Counted from the first letter of the stretch, positions 7,450-14,487 are shown. The stretch is 16,108 bases of DNA from Clostridiales bacterium (GCA_019422005.1 JAHZEF010000028.1:2825-18932), one strand, 5' to 3'. The notes: generated by a model from the sequence alone, not told the origin. Numbers and translations: made by a program.

Positions 7450-8168
7450 GTGTCCTCCTCCTTCCATACCGCAGCCAGGCTGAAAGCACCGGCCGCCAGG
7501 GCCGCTGCGCCCAGCAAAACGCTCCATCCGCAGCTCCCCACCGGCCCGGCGCTGAAGATCGCCGCGGCCGCCAGCACGGCCGGCGCCGCATTCCATTTGC
7601 CCTGCCACAGCGCCGCGGCGGCGCCGGCGGCGGAAACCCCGGTGCCCAGCAGCCACGCGCCGGTTCCGAACCAGCGCGCCGTGTCCTGCAGCGGCAGCAG
7701 GCTGTGCAGAAACGCGCTGCGGTAGCACGCCAGAAACAGCGTCTGCCCATTCTGAAGCACGCCGCCGGTCAGCACCGCATACAGCCGGCAGAGCGCCAGC
7801 GCCGTCAGGAGCTGTACCGCCCATGCCAGGAAGTAACAGCATACGCCGTACAGCGCCCACCAGATCAAAACCGCACTCCGGCGGACCGGCAGACGCTGGA
7901 TCCGGTAGCAGACACGGCTGCCGGAACGCCCTCCGGTCCCCAGCCACAGCGCCGCAGTGACCAGCAGCAGCCCCGCAGCCCACAGCAGCCGCATGCCTGG
8001 CTGGTCAAACAGCGCCTCCACCCCGGGAACGCCGCCCGCCTGCAGCACCTGCCGCAGGGTATGCCAAAACAGCACCGCCTCCGCTGCGGCCATCAGCAGC
8101 AGCGCCGCCGTCACCCGGCTCAGCGAGCTTCCCGCCGCCAGCATAAGCACCGAAATCTGCCGCTTCAT
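7446..8168 (-). CDS. ABC-associated integral membrane protein, about six helices
   Basis: The 240 residues are mostly hydrophobic: likely helices at about 20-40, 60-80, 98-128 (long, perhaps two), 160-182, 188-203 and 207-228. This is the size and helix number of ABC-2-type export permeases, but I recognise no diagnostic motif. The start at 8168 is chosen because its ATG overlaps the repressor stop (ATGA, 8168-8165) with AAGGGGG upstream; an earlier in-frame ATG at 8198 lies inside the repressor gene and has poor context. It overlaps the next membrane gene in the same way, so three consecutive genes are translationally coupled. Confidence 0.85.
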   Translation of the reverse strand: MKRQISVLMLAAGSSLSRVTAALLLMAAAEAVLFWHTLRQVLQAGGVPGVEALFDQPGMRLLWAAGLLLVTAALWLGTGGRSGSRVCYRIQRLPVRRSAVLIWWALYGVCCYFLAWAVQLLTALALCRLYAVLTGGVLQNGQTLFLACYRSAFLHSLLPLQDTARWFGTGAWLLGTGVSAAGAAAALWQGKWNAAPAVLAAAAIFSAGPVGSCGWSVLLGAAALAAGAFSLAAVWKEEDT

Positions 8169-8560
8169 GACGCGCCCCCTTCCTCTGCTTCGTCCCAAAT
8201 CCTCCCAACCAGCTCCACCGTCTCCTCCCTGGAAAGGCCCATCCGCTTCATCTGCCCCACAACGGCCTCCGCACAGGCCGTCACCATTTCCGTCCGCAGC
8301 GCCTCCGCCCGCTCCTGGCCGGCGGACACGCAGCTGATGGCGCCGGCATGGGAACAGATCAGCCCTTCGTCCTCCAGCTGGCGGTAGGCCTTCTGTACCG
8401 TGTTGGGGTTGACGCCCAGCAGCGCCGACAGAACCCGGCGCGACGGCATTTCCTCCCCGCAGGCCACCGTACCGGCCACAATCCCGGCTTTCAGATGCCG
8501 GACAATCTGCAGATAAATGGGGATACCGTCCTGCATCTGCAGGCCTGCAAACGAGACCAA
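8165..8560 (-). CDS. YtrA-subfamily GntR transcriptional repressor
   Basis: This is a short GntR protein of 131 residues: an N-terminal winged helix (PIYLQIVRHLKAGIVAG, then LPSR-like MPSRRVLSALLGVNPNTVQKAYRQLEDEGLI) and a small C-terminal helical tail of about 50 residues, as in YtrA-type regulators, which usually repress their own ABC transporter operons. I place the start at TTG 8560: GGGAGG lies 9 bases upstream, and the 14 residues before PIY match the usual length, while the first ATG (eight codons later) has no ribosome site. It is first in the operon and lies just behind a palindrome overlapping the promoter. Effector unknown. Confidence 0.93.
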   Translation of the reverse strand: MVSFAGLQMQDGIPIYLQIVRHLKAGIVAGTVACGEEMPSRRVLSALLGVNPNTVQKAYRQLEDEGLICSHAGAISCVSAGQERAEALRTEMVTACAEAVVGQMKRMGLSREETVELVGRIWDEAEEGGAS

Positions 8561-8593
8561 CTGCCGCCGCCTCCCTCCACTGTATGATTCAAG

Positions 8594-8614
8594 TAATACG
8601 GTTTAACCGTATTA
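8594..8614. promoter_or_regulatory. 21-bp perfect palindrome, likely GntR operator
   Basis: TAATACGGTT (8594-8603), a central T, and AACCGTATTA (8605-8614) form a perfect palindrome. It covers the downstream half of the -10 box and the transcription start of the GntR/ABC operon, the right place for a repressor to block RNA polymerase. The encoded YtrA-type regulator is the obvious binder; binding is inferred. Confidence 0.85.
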
Positions 8615-8639
8615 TACCCATAGTACAGTAATCTGTCAA
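8611..8639 (-). promoter_or_regulatory. Consensus sigma-A promoter of the GntR/ABC operon
   Basis: On the minus strand TTGACA (8639-8634) and TATAAT (8616-8611) are both perfect and 17 bases apart. Such a strong promoter is consistent with control by repression through the palindrome that overlaps it. Confidence 0.9.
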
Positions 8640-8685
8640 CACTCTCCCCGGATGTTTCTCTGCGGGCCCTCCGCGCTGCGCGGCG

Positions 8686-8717
8686 AAAAAAGAGGCCGCC
8701 TATCCGGCGGCCTCTTT
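8686..8717 (-). terminator. Intrinsic terminator of the CBS-domain gene
   Basis: AAAGAGGCCGCC (minus strand 8717-8706) pairs with GGCGGCCTCTTT (8700-8689) across a five-base loop and runs into six T residues ending at 8686. The stop codon of the CBS gene (8702-8700) lies at the loop, so the stem is formed partly from the last codons of the gene. Confidence 0.9.
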
Positions 8718-9128
8718 CCTGGAGTGCACAAAGAAGTTCTTGAGACAGTATTGCATGATCGCTTTTCTGGTAACCAGTCCGATGAACGCGTTGCGGTCGT
8801 CTATGACCGGCACAAAATTCTGATCCGTCGCCTTGGTCACCAAATCCTCAATGTCGGTGGAAACAGAGACCGGGCGATTGTCACGCCTGTGGGCAATCTC
8901 CATGATGGTATGTTCTTCGGTTTGCTTGATGTCCATTACGCACAGTTTTTTCAGCGCCCAGAGCAGGTCGCCCTCCGTCAGCGTGCCGCAATAGGTGCCG
9001 TCTTTCCGCAAAATCGGCAGCGCCGAATAGCCCGCTTGCTCCATGCGTTCCAGCGCCTGGCGCATGGTATCGTCTTCTTCCAGATAGGAGCAGGTCGCCT
9101 TTGGTGTGAGAAAAAACAGGATGTTCAT
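8700..9128 (-). CDS. Two-CBS-domain protein
   Basis: The 142 residues contain only a Bateman pair: CBS1 about 8-62 (TMRQALERMEQAGYSALPILRKDGTYCGTLTEGDLLWAL) and CBS2 about 76-132 (PVSVSTDIEDLVTKATDQNFVPVIDDRNAFIGLVTRKAI). Such standalone proteins usually bind adenine nucleotides or c-di-AMP and act as sensors; CbpA/CbpB-like proteins of Firmicutes are similar in size, but I cannot assign the ligand. AAAGGGG lies 7 bases before the ATG at 9128. It is transcribed alone, between its own extended -10 promoter and terminator. Confidence 0.9.
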   Translation of the reverse strand: MNILFFLTPKATCSYLEEDDTMRQALERMEQAGYSALPILRKDGTYCGTLTEGDLLWALKKLCVMDIKQTEEHTIMEIAHRRDNRPVSVSTDIEDLVTKATDQNFVPVIDDRNAFIGLVTRKAIMQYCLKNFFVHSRKEAAG

Positions 9129-9151
9129 GGCGTATCCCCTTTCGTCTGTTT

Positions 9152-9160
9152 ATTGTACCA
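9152..9160 (-). promoter_or_regulatory. Extended -10 promoter of the CBS-domain gene
   Basis: TGGTACAAT (minus strand, 9160-9152) is an extended -10 element (TGn plus TACAAT) 23 bases before the start codon. The -35 region is weak, as is usual for this promoter type. Confidence 0.6.
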
Positions 9161-9198
9161 TACCTGCCCGGCGAAGGAATGAAAAAAGTGTTAAATCC

Positions 9199-9232
9199 AA
9201 AAAACAGGCGCAGAAAAATCTGCGCCTGTTTT
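9199..9232 (-). terminator. Intrinsic terminator after tpiA
   Basis: AAAACAGGCGCAGA pairs over 14 bp with its complement across a four-base loop (9201-9232), followed on the minus strand by six T residues. It lies 16 bases after the tpiA stop and ends the trmL-pgk-tpiA unit. A-T pairs at the base make it partly symmetric, but no plus-strand gene needs it. Confidence 0.92.
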
Positions 9233-9248
9233 GTGCATTTTCTATAAA

Positions 9249-10025
9249 TTACACCGTGGGCTGGTTGGCCGCTTCAATAATTTTCACAAACTTCTCCGGT
9301 ACCAGAGAGGCGCCGCCGATCAGGCCGCCGTCGATATCCGGCTGAGCCAGCAGCTCAAACGCATTCTTCTCGTTCATGCTGCCGCCGTACAGGATCGAGA
9401 TCGCACGGGCAATCTTTGCGCCGTACAGCTTGCGGATGACGGTACGGATATGCTCGCAGACTTCCTCCGCCTGCTCCGGCGTAGCCGTCTTGCCGGTGCC
9501 AATGGCCCAGATGGGCTCATAGGCCACGACAATCTTGCGCACCTTTTCTTCCGGCACGCCGCTGAGCGCACACTTGATCTGCATGGAAATCCAATCCTCC
9601 GTGATGCCCAGCTCCCGCTGCTCCAGGCTTTCGCCCACACAGACAATCGGCATCAGCTCCGCCTTCAGCGCGGCCTGCACCTTGGCGTTGACGTCCGCGT
9701 CGGTCTCTCCCATGGCCCGGCGCTCGCTGTGGCCGATGATCACGTATTTACAGCCGGCATCCACCAGCATATTGGCTGCGATCTCGCCGGTATAGGCGCC
9801 GGACGCGTTGGCATTGCAGTTCTCTGCGCCAATCCCCACCCGGGTCTCCCGCATGGCGCGCACAGCCGCGGGAATGCAGACGGCAGGGACGCACAGCGCC
9901 ACATCACACCAGCGGCCCTTGGGCATGATGGACTTGAATTCCGTCATAAACTCCTTGGTCTCTGAAGGGGTCTTGTTCATTTTCCAGTTTCCGGCAATAA
10001 TAGTCTTACGGTATTTTCTGTTCAT
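9249..10025 (-). CDS. tpiA: Triosephosphate isomerase
   Basis: This cytosolic enzyme of glycolysis and gluconeogenesis interconverts dihydroxyacetone phosphate and glyceraldehyde 3-phosphate. All catalytic parts are present in the 258 residues: Asn13 and Lys15 in AGNWKMN, His99 in IGHSERR, Glu170 in AYEPIWAIGTG, the mobile loop 6 AIGTGKTATP, and the phosphate-binding YGGSMN and GGLIGGASL. The segment GAENCNANASGAYTGE differs in detail from the common AQN form but keeps its role. AGGAG is 11 bases before the ATG. It is the last gene of an operon with pgk and trmL. Confidence 0.98.
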   Translation of the reverse strand: MNRKYRKTIIAGNWKMNKTPSETKEFMTEFKSIMPKGRWCDVALCVPAVCIPAAVRAMRETRVGIGAENCNANASGAYTGEIAANMLVDAGCKYVIIGHSERRAMGETDADVNAKVQAALKAELMPIVCVGESLEQRELGITEDWISMQIKCALSGVPEEKVRKIVVAYEPIWAIGTGKTATPEQAEEVCEHIRTVIRKLYGAKIARAISILYGGSMNEKNAFELLAQPDIDGGLIGGASLVPEKFVKIIEAANQPTV

Positions 10026-10126
10026 TTTGCTCGTGTCTCCTCAACGATAACTTTTTAAGCTCTGCGGAACCGCCTGCAGACGCAGCGGCCGCCGACCATT
10101 TTTCCCACAGATTTGATCTTTCCGGC

Positions 10127-10156
10127 GTTCCGGCGGCGCTGCCGCCGCCGCGGAAC
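10127..10156 (-). other. GC-rich hairpin in the pgk-tpiA spacer
   Basis: The 157-bp spacer between pgk and tpiA holds no gene. GTTCC (10127-10131) and GGAAC (10152-10156) close a GC-rich inverted repeat with GGCGGC and GCCGCC arms. No T-run follows, so it is more likely an mRNA processing or stability element than a terminator, or simply GC-rich sequence. Confidence 0.3.
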
Positions 10157-10182
10157 ATCCGGCGCCATGCCTTCCGGCAGCC

Positions 10183-11382
10183 TTACTTGTCTTCCAGGCA
10201 GGCGATGCCGGGCAGCTCCAGACCTTCCAGGAATTCCAGCGAAGCGCCGCCGCCGGTGGAAATATGGGTGATCTTGTCGGCAAAGCCCAGCTGCTCACAG
10301 GCAGCCGCGCTGTCGCCGCCGCCGACGATGGTGATGGCGTCGGCGTCCGCCAGCGCCTGTGCCACAGCAATGGTGCCGGCCGCCAGCGTCGGATTTTCAA
10401 AGACGCCCATGGGCCCGTTCCATACGACCGTCTTTGCCGCACGCACCGCGTCGCCAAACAGTTTGCGGGTTTCCTCGCCGATATCCATGCCCTCCATCTC
10501 GTCGGGAATCGCCTCCACAGAGACGCTCTTCACATCGATGGGGCCGTCGATGGGGTCGGGAAAATGATCGGCAACGACAGTATCGATGGGCAGCAGCAGC
10601 TTGACGCCCTTCTCCTCAGCCTTCTTCATCATGTCCCTGCAGTAGTCCACCTTCCCGGCGTCAAACAGGGACTTGCCGATGCCGCAGCCCTTGGCGGCCA
10701 GGAAGGTATAGGCCATTCCGCCGCCGATGATCAGGGTATCAACCTTTTCCAGCAGGTTGTTGATCACATTGAGTTTGTCGGAAACCTTGGCGCCGCCCAG
10801 GATGGCCACAAACGGGCGGGCCGGATCGCTGAGGGCCTTGCCCATAATGCCGATTTCCTTTTCAATGAGGTAACCGCAGACTGCGGGCAGGTACTCGGCC
10901 ACGCCGGCAGTGGAGGCATGGGCACGGTGCGCGCTGCCGAACGCGTCGTTTACAAACAAGTCCGCCATGGACGCCAGACGCTTGGACAGCTCCGGATCGT
11001 TTTTGGTTTCGCCCTTTTCAAAGCGGGTATTCTCCAGCAGCAGGATCTGGCCGGGCTGCAGGGCGGCGGCCTTCGCCTTGGCGTCTTCGCCCGCTACGTC
11101 CCTGGCCATGATGACCTCCTGCCCCAACAGCTCCGAGAGGCGCCTGGCCACCACAGCCAGGCTCAGCTCGGGCTTCCATTCCCCCTTGGGCTTGCCCATA
11201 TGGGAGCAGGCGATGACGGCGGCGCCGTGCTTCAGCAGATACTGAATGGTGGGCAGCGCCGCTGCAATACGCTTGTCGCTGGTGATCTCGCCGGCCTTCA
11301 GCGGCACGTTGAAATCGCAGCGGAGCAGGACCTTCTTGCCCTGGACATTGATGTCTTCCACAGACTTTTTGTTGTAGTTCAT
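10183..11382 (-). CDS. pgk: Phosphoglycerate kinase
   Basis: This cytosolic enzyme transfers phosphate from 1,3-bisphosphoglycerate to ADP in glycolysis. The 399 residues are the normal bacterial length. The N-terminal substrate domain has LLRCDFNVPL, SHMGKPKG, LLLENTRFEKGE and NDAFGSAHRAHAST; the C-terminal nucleotide domain has ILGGAKVSDK, IIGGGMAYTF, WNGPMGVFE and IVGGGDSAAA. GGGAGGT is 8 bases before the ATG. The trmL stop lies 24 bases upstream, so both share one transcript. Confidence 0.98.
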   Translation of the reverse strand: MNYNKKSVEDINVQGKKVLLRCDFNVPLKAGEITSDKRIAAALPTIQYLLKHGAAVIACSHMGKPKGEWKPELSLAVVARRLSELLGQEVIMARDVAGEDAKAKAAALQPGQILLLENTRFEKGETKNDPELSKRLASMADLFVNDAFGSAHRAHASTAGVAEYLPAVCGYLIEKEIGIMGKALSDPARPFVAILGGAKVSDKLNVINNLLEKVDTLIIGGGMAYTFLAAKGCGIGKSLFDAGKVDYCRDMMKKAEEKGVKLLLPIDTVVADHFPDPIDGPIDVKSVSVEAIPDEMEGMDIGEETRKLFGDAVRAAKTVVWNGPMGVFENPTLAAGTIAVAQALADADAITIVGGGDSAAACEQLGFADKITHISTGGGASLEFLEGLELPGIACLEDK

Positions 11383-11406
11383 TTGTTTTGACCTCCCGAA
11401 TCAAAC

Positions 11407-11901
11407 TCACAGGTTCTGCCAATCAGCCATCTTTCCGTGGTCGGTAAGATGGGGGAATCCCTGCTGGCGCAGGGCTTCAAATGCCACAATGGCCACAGAG
11501 TTGGCCAGGTTCAGGCTCCGGGCCTCGGCGCGGATGGGGATACGCAGACAGCGGTCGGCATGGGCCCGCAGGAAACTCTCCGGCAGCCCTCTGGTCTCCT
11601 TGCCGAAGAACAGCCAGCAGCCGTCGGAGAACCGGGCCTCCGCATAGCTTCCGGGCGCCTTGGTCGTCAGAAGCCAGGGCTCGTCCACCCGGTTCCGGGC
11701 AAACAGGTCCTCCAGATTCTCATAGACCCGCACGTCCACCAGATGCCAGTAATCCAGGCCGGCCCGTTTGACAGCTTTGTCCGAAATATCAAACCCCAGA
11801 GGCTTCACCAGATGCAGCACGCTGCCGGTGGCGGCACAGGTCCGGGCAATATTGCCGGTGTTCATGGGGATCTCCGGCTCCACCAACACGATATGCAGCA
11901 T
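11407..11901 (-). CDS. trmL: tRNA (cytidine/uridine-34 2'-O)-methyltransferase TrmL
   Basis: TrmL uses S-adenosylmethionine to methylate the ribose of the wobble base of certain leucine tRNAs. The 164 residues are a minimal SPOUT domain with the family motifs NTGNIARTCAATGS near the N terminus, LFFGKETRGLPE in the middle and IPIRAEARSLNLANSVAI in the C-terminal trefoil knot. I chose the second ATG (11901), six bases after GAGGA; the first ATG (11907) abuts the ribosome site and is too close to use it. It is the first gene of the operon, before pgk and tpiA. Confidence 0.93.
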   Translation of the reverse strand: MLHIVLVEPEIPMNTGNIARTCAATGSVLHLVKPLGFDISDKAVKRAGLDYWHLVDVRVYENLEDLFARNRVDEPWLLTTKAPGSYAEARFSDGCWLFFGKETRGLPESFLRAHADRCLRIPIRAEARSLNLANSVAIVAFEALRQQGFPHLTDHGKMADWQNL

Positions 11902-11953
11902 ATGCATTCCTCTTTATGCAAGTGAAGTATTTGCAGAAAACTTACACTTTCAT

Positions 11954-11982
11954 ATTCTATGCCAAAACCGCGAGAAATTCAA
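11954..11982 (-). promoter_or_regulatory. Sigma-A promoter of trmL-pgk-tpiA
   Basis: TTGAAT (11982-11977) and TAGAAT (11959-11954) are 17 bases apart on the minus strand, about 53 bases before the trmL start. It lies in an AT-rich patch unlike the GC-rich genes around it. Confidence 0.7.
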
Positions 11983-12106
11983 CAAGAAAATTCACTTTTT
12001 TCATTATTTACAGGGGATCACCTGAGAATCGGGATAAATTTGTGGAAACCGTTTGAAACCCTCCCTCCGGGGCGGAAATTTTCCGGCCTCTGCCGGCGGA
12101 TGAAGA

Positions 12107-12134
12107 GGCCGGGGCTCATGGATGAGCCCCGGCC
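12107..12134 (-). terminator. Hairpin after the M56 peptidase gene, weak T-tract
   Basis: GGCCGGGGCTC (12107-12117) pairs perfectly with GAGCCCCGGCC (12124-12134), and the stem can extend by two pairs. It begins 28 bases after the gene stop. On the minus strand it is followed by TCTTCATCC, a poor T-tract, so termination efficiency is uncertain. The remaining spacer to the trmL promoter (11983-12106) contains a small palindrome (CGGAAATTTTCCG, 12073-12085) and no gene. Confidence 0.55.
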
Positions 12135-12161
12135 CTGCCGAACGGGTTCCCTGCCGCGGGC

Positions 12162-14021
12162 CTACCAGCCGGTGCCGGTCAGTTCGCCGCGCCATCCGCC
12201 GTCCTCCCGTGTGATGAAGCCGCAGCGGAAGTATTCGTACGCCCCCTCCGGTACCGCCGGATCACCGCCGTCATACGCGCCGGTATTGCCGGCCATGGAG
12301 CGGTGCAGGGCCTCCTCATTCTTCGGCACAAACACCGTTGTCAGAGTGAAGGCCCAGGTGTCCTCCCCGATCTCGCCCCGTTCCCGGAAGGCCGCCGTGG
12401 TATCCTCCGCCGCGCTCACCGTGCACTGCACGAAGGTATACTTGAAGCTGCTGCCGCCGCTGACGGCCAGATGCCGTTCCTCCAGGGTCTGGCAGAAGGC
12501 CTGGGCCGCCGTCAGATAATCCTGCCCCTCGTCGGGGATCACAATGGCGTCCTGATTGTCATAGCCGCCGCCGATGGCTTCAAATTCCGCCTCATCATAC
12601 CATTGCCGGGCAAGATCGCCGGCATGGAGGTACCCGACGTCGGCCCCGGCGCGGAATTTCCAGCGATTCTCCCCCATGGTCAGCGTCACAACGTCGGAGT
12701 CGTCGTAATAGGTCAGGCACCAGTCCTGCTCCTCCGCCGCCGGTATCACATGGATTTCCACGCTGCCCGCCGCGTCCAGATCCTCCGGCTCGTAAGCCTG
12801 TGTGGCCAGAGCGTTGGCGTAATGGCTGGCGTTGCCGGTGCTGGAACCGTCGAAATCCGCAATGACGCCCGCCTCCGTGAGCAACGCCAGATGCATGGAC
12901 CCGGTTTCCAGCTGCTCCAGTACCGCCGACAGTTCGTCCCGGCCGTCGGACTCCGATGGATCCGCGCCGCCCTCGTCGGACACCGGATCCGCCGGTTCCT
13001 CCGGCAGGCGAATGTCCGGCTCGTCCGTAGGGCCGGTGAAGGTACAGCCCACCGCGGCGGCCGCCAGCAGCACCACCACAATCAGGAGGCCCAGGGTGGT
13101 TTTGGGCCGCCGGGCAAGCAGCCGGATCCGCTCTTTCAATCCTCGCGCCCCGCCGGTCATGGTGGTGGCCGTCACCAGGAGGGCCACGGGCTTCCTGCAC
13201 GTCAGGCCGATCAGCGTCCGGCCGTAGGCCGCCCGCTGCCCCTCGCCCAGGCGGGCGATGGTGGCTTCGTCGCAGGCCAGTTCCCCATCCCGGCGGCTCA
13301 GCGCCGCCGCCCACCATACCACGGGATTGTACCAGTGGAGCACCAGGGCAATGCACCGCAGCGCCGCCCAGATGTGATCGCCGTGGCGGTAATGGGTCTC
13401 CTCATGGGCCAGGGTATGGGCCAGGGCTTCCGGATGGGCCGCTGCCTCCGGCGTCACATAGATGGCCGGACGGAACAGCCCGAACAGGCACGGCGTCTCC
13501 GCTGCTTCGGTCACGTACACCGGCAGCTTCTTCCTTTCCGCATCCAGCCGCGACCGGCTCCGCTGCAGCGCCCGGGCAAACCGCAAGTTGCTGGCCAGGA
13601 GAACCGCCGCCAGTGCTGCGCCGCCGCCGATCCACACCCACAGCAGCACATCCCCAAGCAGCACCGGCGTGCCGGCCCTCGCCCGGGCTGCAGCCGGTTC
13701 CGCCTGCCACAGGGTCTGGTTATCTTCATACTGTGCCTTCTGCTCCGCCGCAGACAACGTCGGATCCGGTTCGGATATGGCCAGATCCGGCACCTCTCCG
13801 CCCACATAGGCCACCACCCGGTCGGCCGCGGCCGCCGGCCGCCCCGCCACATTGGCCACACTGACGGCGGCCCCGCCGAAACTCACCGGGATCAGCAGCC
13901 GCGCCAGCACCAGCAGCCACAGTCCGTACTGCAGCCGCAGGCCGATCCTGCCCCGCAGGGCATACCGGGCCGCAATCGCCAGCGCCGTCAATACGGTGGA
14001 CGTCAAAATCCATTCAATCAC
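12162..14021 (-). CDS. M56-family (BlaR1/MecR1-like) membrane metallopeptidase with non-PBP sensor domain
   Basis: The start is GTG 14021, with GGAGG 9 bases upstream; the frame overlaps the repressor stop by eight bases. The 619 residues have hydrophobic helices at about 4-20, 31-49 and 123-143, then the zinc peptidase domain with HEETH (206-210) and likely third ligand Glu247 in GELACDEA, a hydrophobic stretch at 223-240, and a last helix (308-325). In BlaR1 an outer penicillin-binding domain with SxxK follows; here the outer 290 residues (Asp/Glu/Pro-rich linker, then a mixed domain) show no recognisable PBP motif, so beta-lactam sensing is not supported. The last helix ends in AAAVGC, resembling a lipobox around Cys326. 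The peptidase probably cleaves the BlaI-type repressor on signal. Family certain, ligand unknown. Confidence 0.9.
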   Translation of the reverse strand: MIEWILTSTVLTALAIAARYALRGRIGLRLQYGLWLLVLARLLIPVSFGGAAVSVANVAGRPAAAADRVVAYVGGEVPDLAISEPDPTLSAAEQKAQYEDNQTLWQAEPAAARARAGTPVLLGDVLLWVWIGGGAALAAVLLASNLRFARALQRSRSRLDAERKKLPVYVTEAAETPCLFGLFRPAIYVTPEAAAHPEALAHTLAHEETHYRHGDHIWAALRCIALVLHWYNPVVWWAAALSRRDGELACDEATIARLGEGQRAAYGRTLIGLTCRKPVALLVTATTMTGGARGLKERIRLLARRPKTTLGLLIVVVLLAAAAVGCTFTGPTDEPDIRLPEEPADPVSDEGGADPSESDGRDELSAVLEQLETGSMHLALLTEAGVIADFDGSSTGNASHYANALATQAYEPEDLDAAGSVEIHVIPAAEEQDWCLTYYDDSDVVTLTMGENRWKFRAGADVGYLHAGDLARQWYDEAEFEAIGGGYDNQDAIVIPDEGQDYLTAAQAFCQTLEERHLAVSGGSSFKYTFVQCTVSAAEDTTAAFRERGEIGEDTWAFTLTTVFVPKNEEALHRSMAGNTGAYDGGDPAVPEGAYEYFRCGFITREDGGWRGELTGTGW

Positions 14022-14403
14022 GCTTTTCCGCCTCCAATCCGTCCAGCAGCGCATGAAGCGCGTCGATCTCCGCTTGGGAAAGGCTTTGCTTTCTGGTCAG
14101 GGCGCTGACCATCAGGCTGACGCTGCCCAGATAGGCGCGGCTGAGCAGGTTCTCCGCCTCTTCCATCGCCGCATCCTCCCGCGCAATCCGCGGGCAAAAT
14201 GCCTTTATGCCGTCCTCAGTCACGCTTTCCACCGCGCCCTTGTCCTCCAGCCGCCGCAGCAGCGTCAGCGTGGTGCTCCGCTTCCAGCCAACCCTTTTCT
14301 CCAGCCAGTCCACCGTTTCCCTGCCGGTGCGCGGCGACCGCTCCCACAGGCATTCCATCACCTGCCATTCCGCGGCCGTCAGCTGGCTGCTTCGTCCGTT
14401 CAT
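14014..14403 (-). CDS. BlaI/MecI-family transcriptional repressor
   Basis: This 129-residue protein has the BlaI winged helix (LTAAEWQVMECLWERSPRTGRETVDWLEKRVGWKRSTTLTLLRRLEDKGAV) followed by a helical dimerisation tail. It should bind its own promoter as a dimer and be inactivated through the M56 peptidase encoded next. The ATG at 14403 is preceded by GGGGAGGG at 4 bases; longer versions reach into the promoter and are rejected. The stop overlaps the peptidase start by eight bases, so translation is coupled. No beta-lactamase or PBP gene lies nearby. Confidence 0.94.
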   Translation of the reverse strand: MNGRSSQLTAAEWQVMECLWERSPRTGRETVDWLEKRVGWKRSTTLTLLRRLEDKGAVESVTEDGIKAFCPRIAREDAAMEEAENLLSRAYLGSVSLMVSALTRKQSLSQAEIDALHALLDGLEAEKRD

Positions 14404-14427
14404 GCGTCCCTCCCCTTTCCAGTTGTC

Positions 14428-14437
14428 TACATTTGTA
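14428..14437. promoter_or_regulatory. BlaI-type operator, downstream dyad
   Basis: TACATTTGTA matches the TACA-N2-TGTA core of known BlaI/MecI operators. It lies downstream of the -10 box in the early transcribed region, inside the longer match GTCTACATTTGTAACC. Confidence 0.75.
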
Positions 14438-14449
14438 ACCTCTATCTTC

Positions 14450-14478
14450 AGTATAGCAGCGCTGGTTACACTTGTCAA
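14450..14478 (-). promoter_or_regulatory. Sigma-A promoter of the BlaI/M56 operon
   Basis: TTGACA (14478-14473) is a perfect -35 and TATACT (14455-14450) a near-perfect -10, 17 bases apart. The leader to the repressor ATG is about 40 bases. Both BlaI-type dyads flank or overlap it. Confidence 0.88.
14467..14476. promoter_or_regulatory. BlaI-type operator, upstream dyad overlapping -35
   Basis: TACACTTGTC matches TACA-N2-TGTA with one mismatch and lies on the -35 box. Read on the minus strand, GTTGACAAGTGTAACC aligns with GTCTACATTTGTAACC of the other dyad; the centres are 39 bp apart, close to four helical turns. Confidence 0.65.
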
Positions 14479-14487
14479 CAAATCCGC

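Noticed and set aside
6212..7750. 512-codon version of the ABC ATPase, as a possible permease-ATPase fusion
   Set aside because: The extra N-terminal part is an out-of-frame reading of the two membrane protein genes, and the ATG at 6943 has a full ribosome site.
6955..7983. 342-codon version of the small membrane protein
   Set aside because: The upstream part is a shadow frame of the six-helix membrane protein gene; the ATGA-coupled start at 7449 with GGAGGA is far better.
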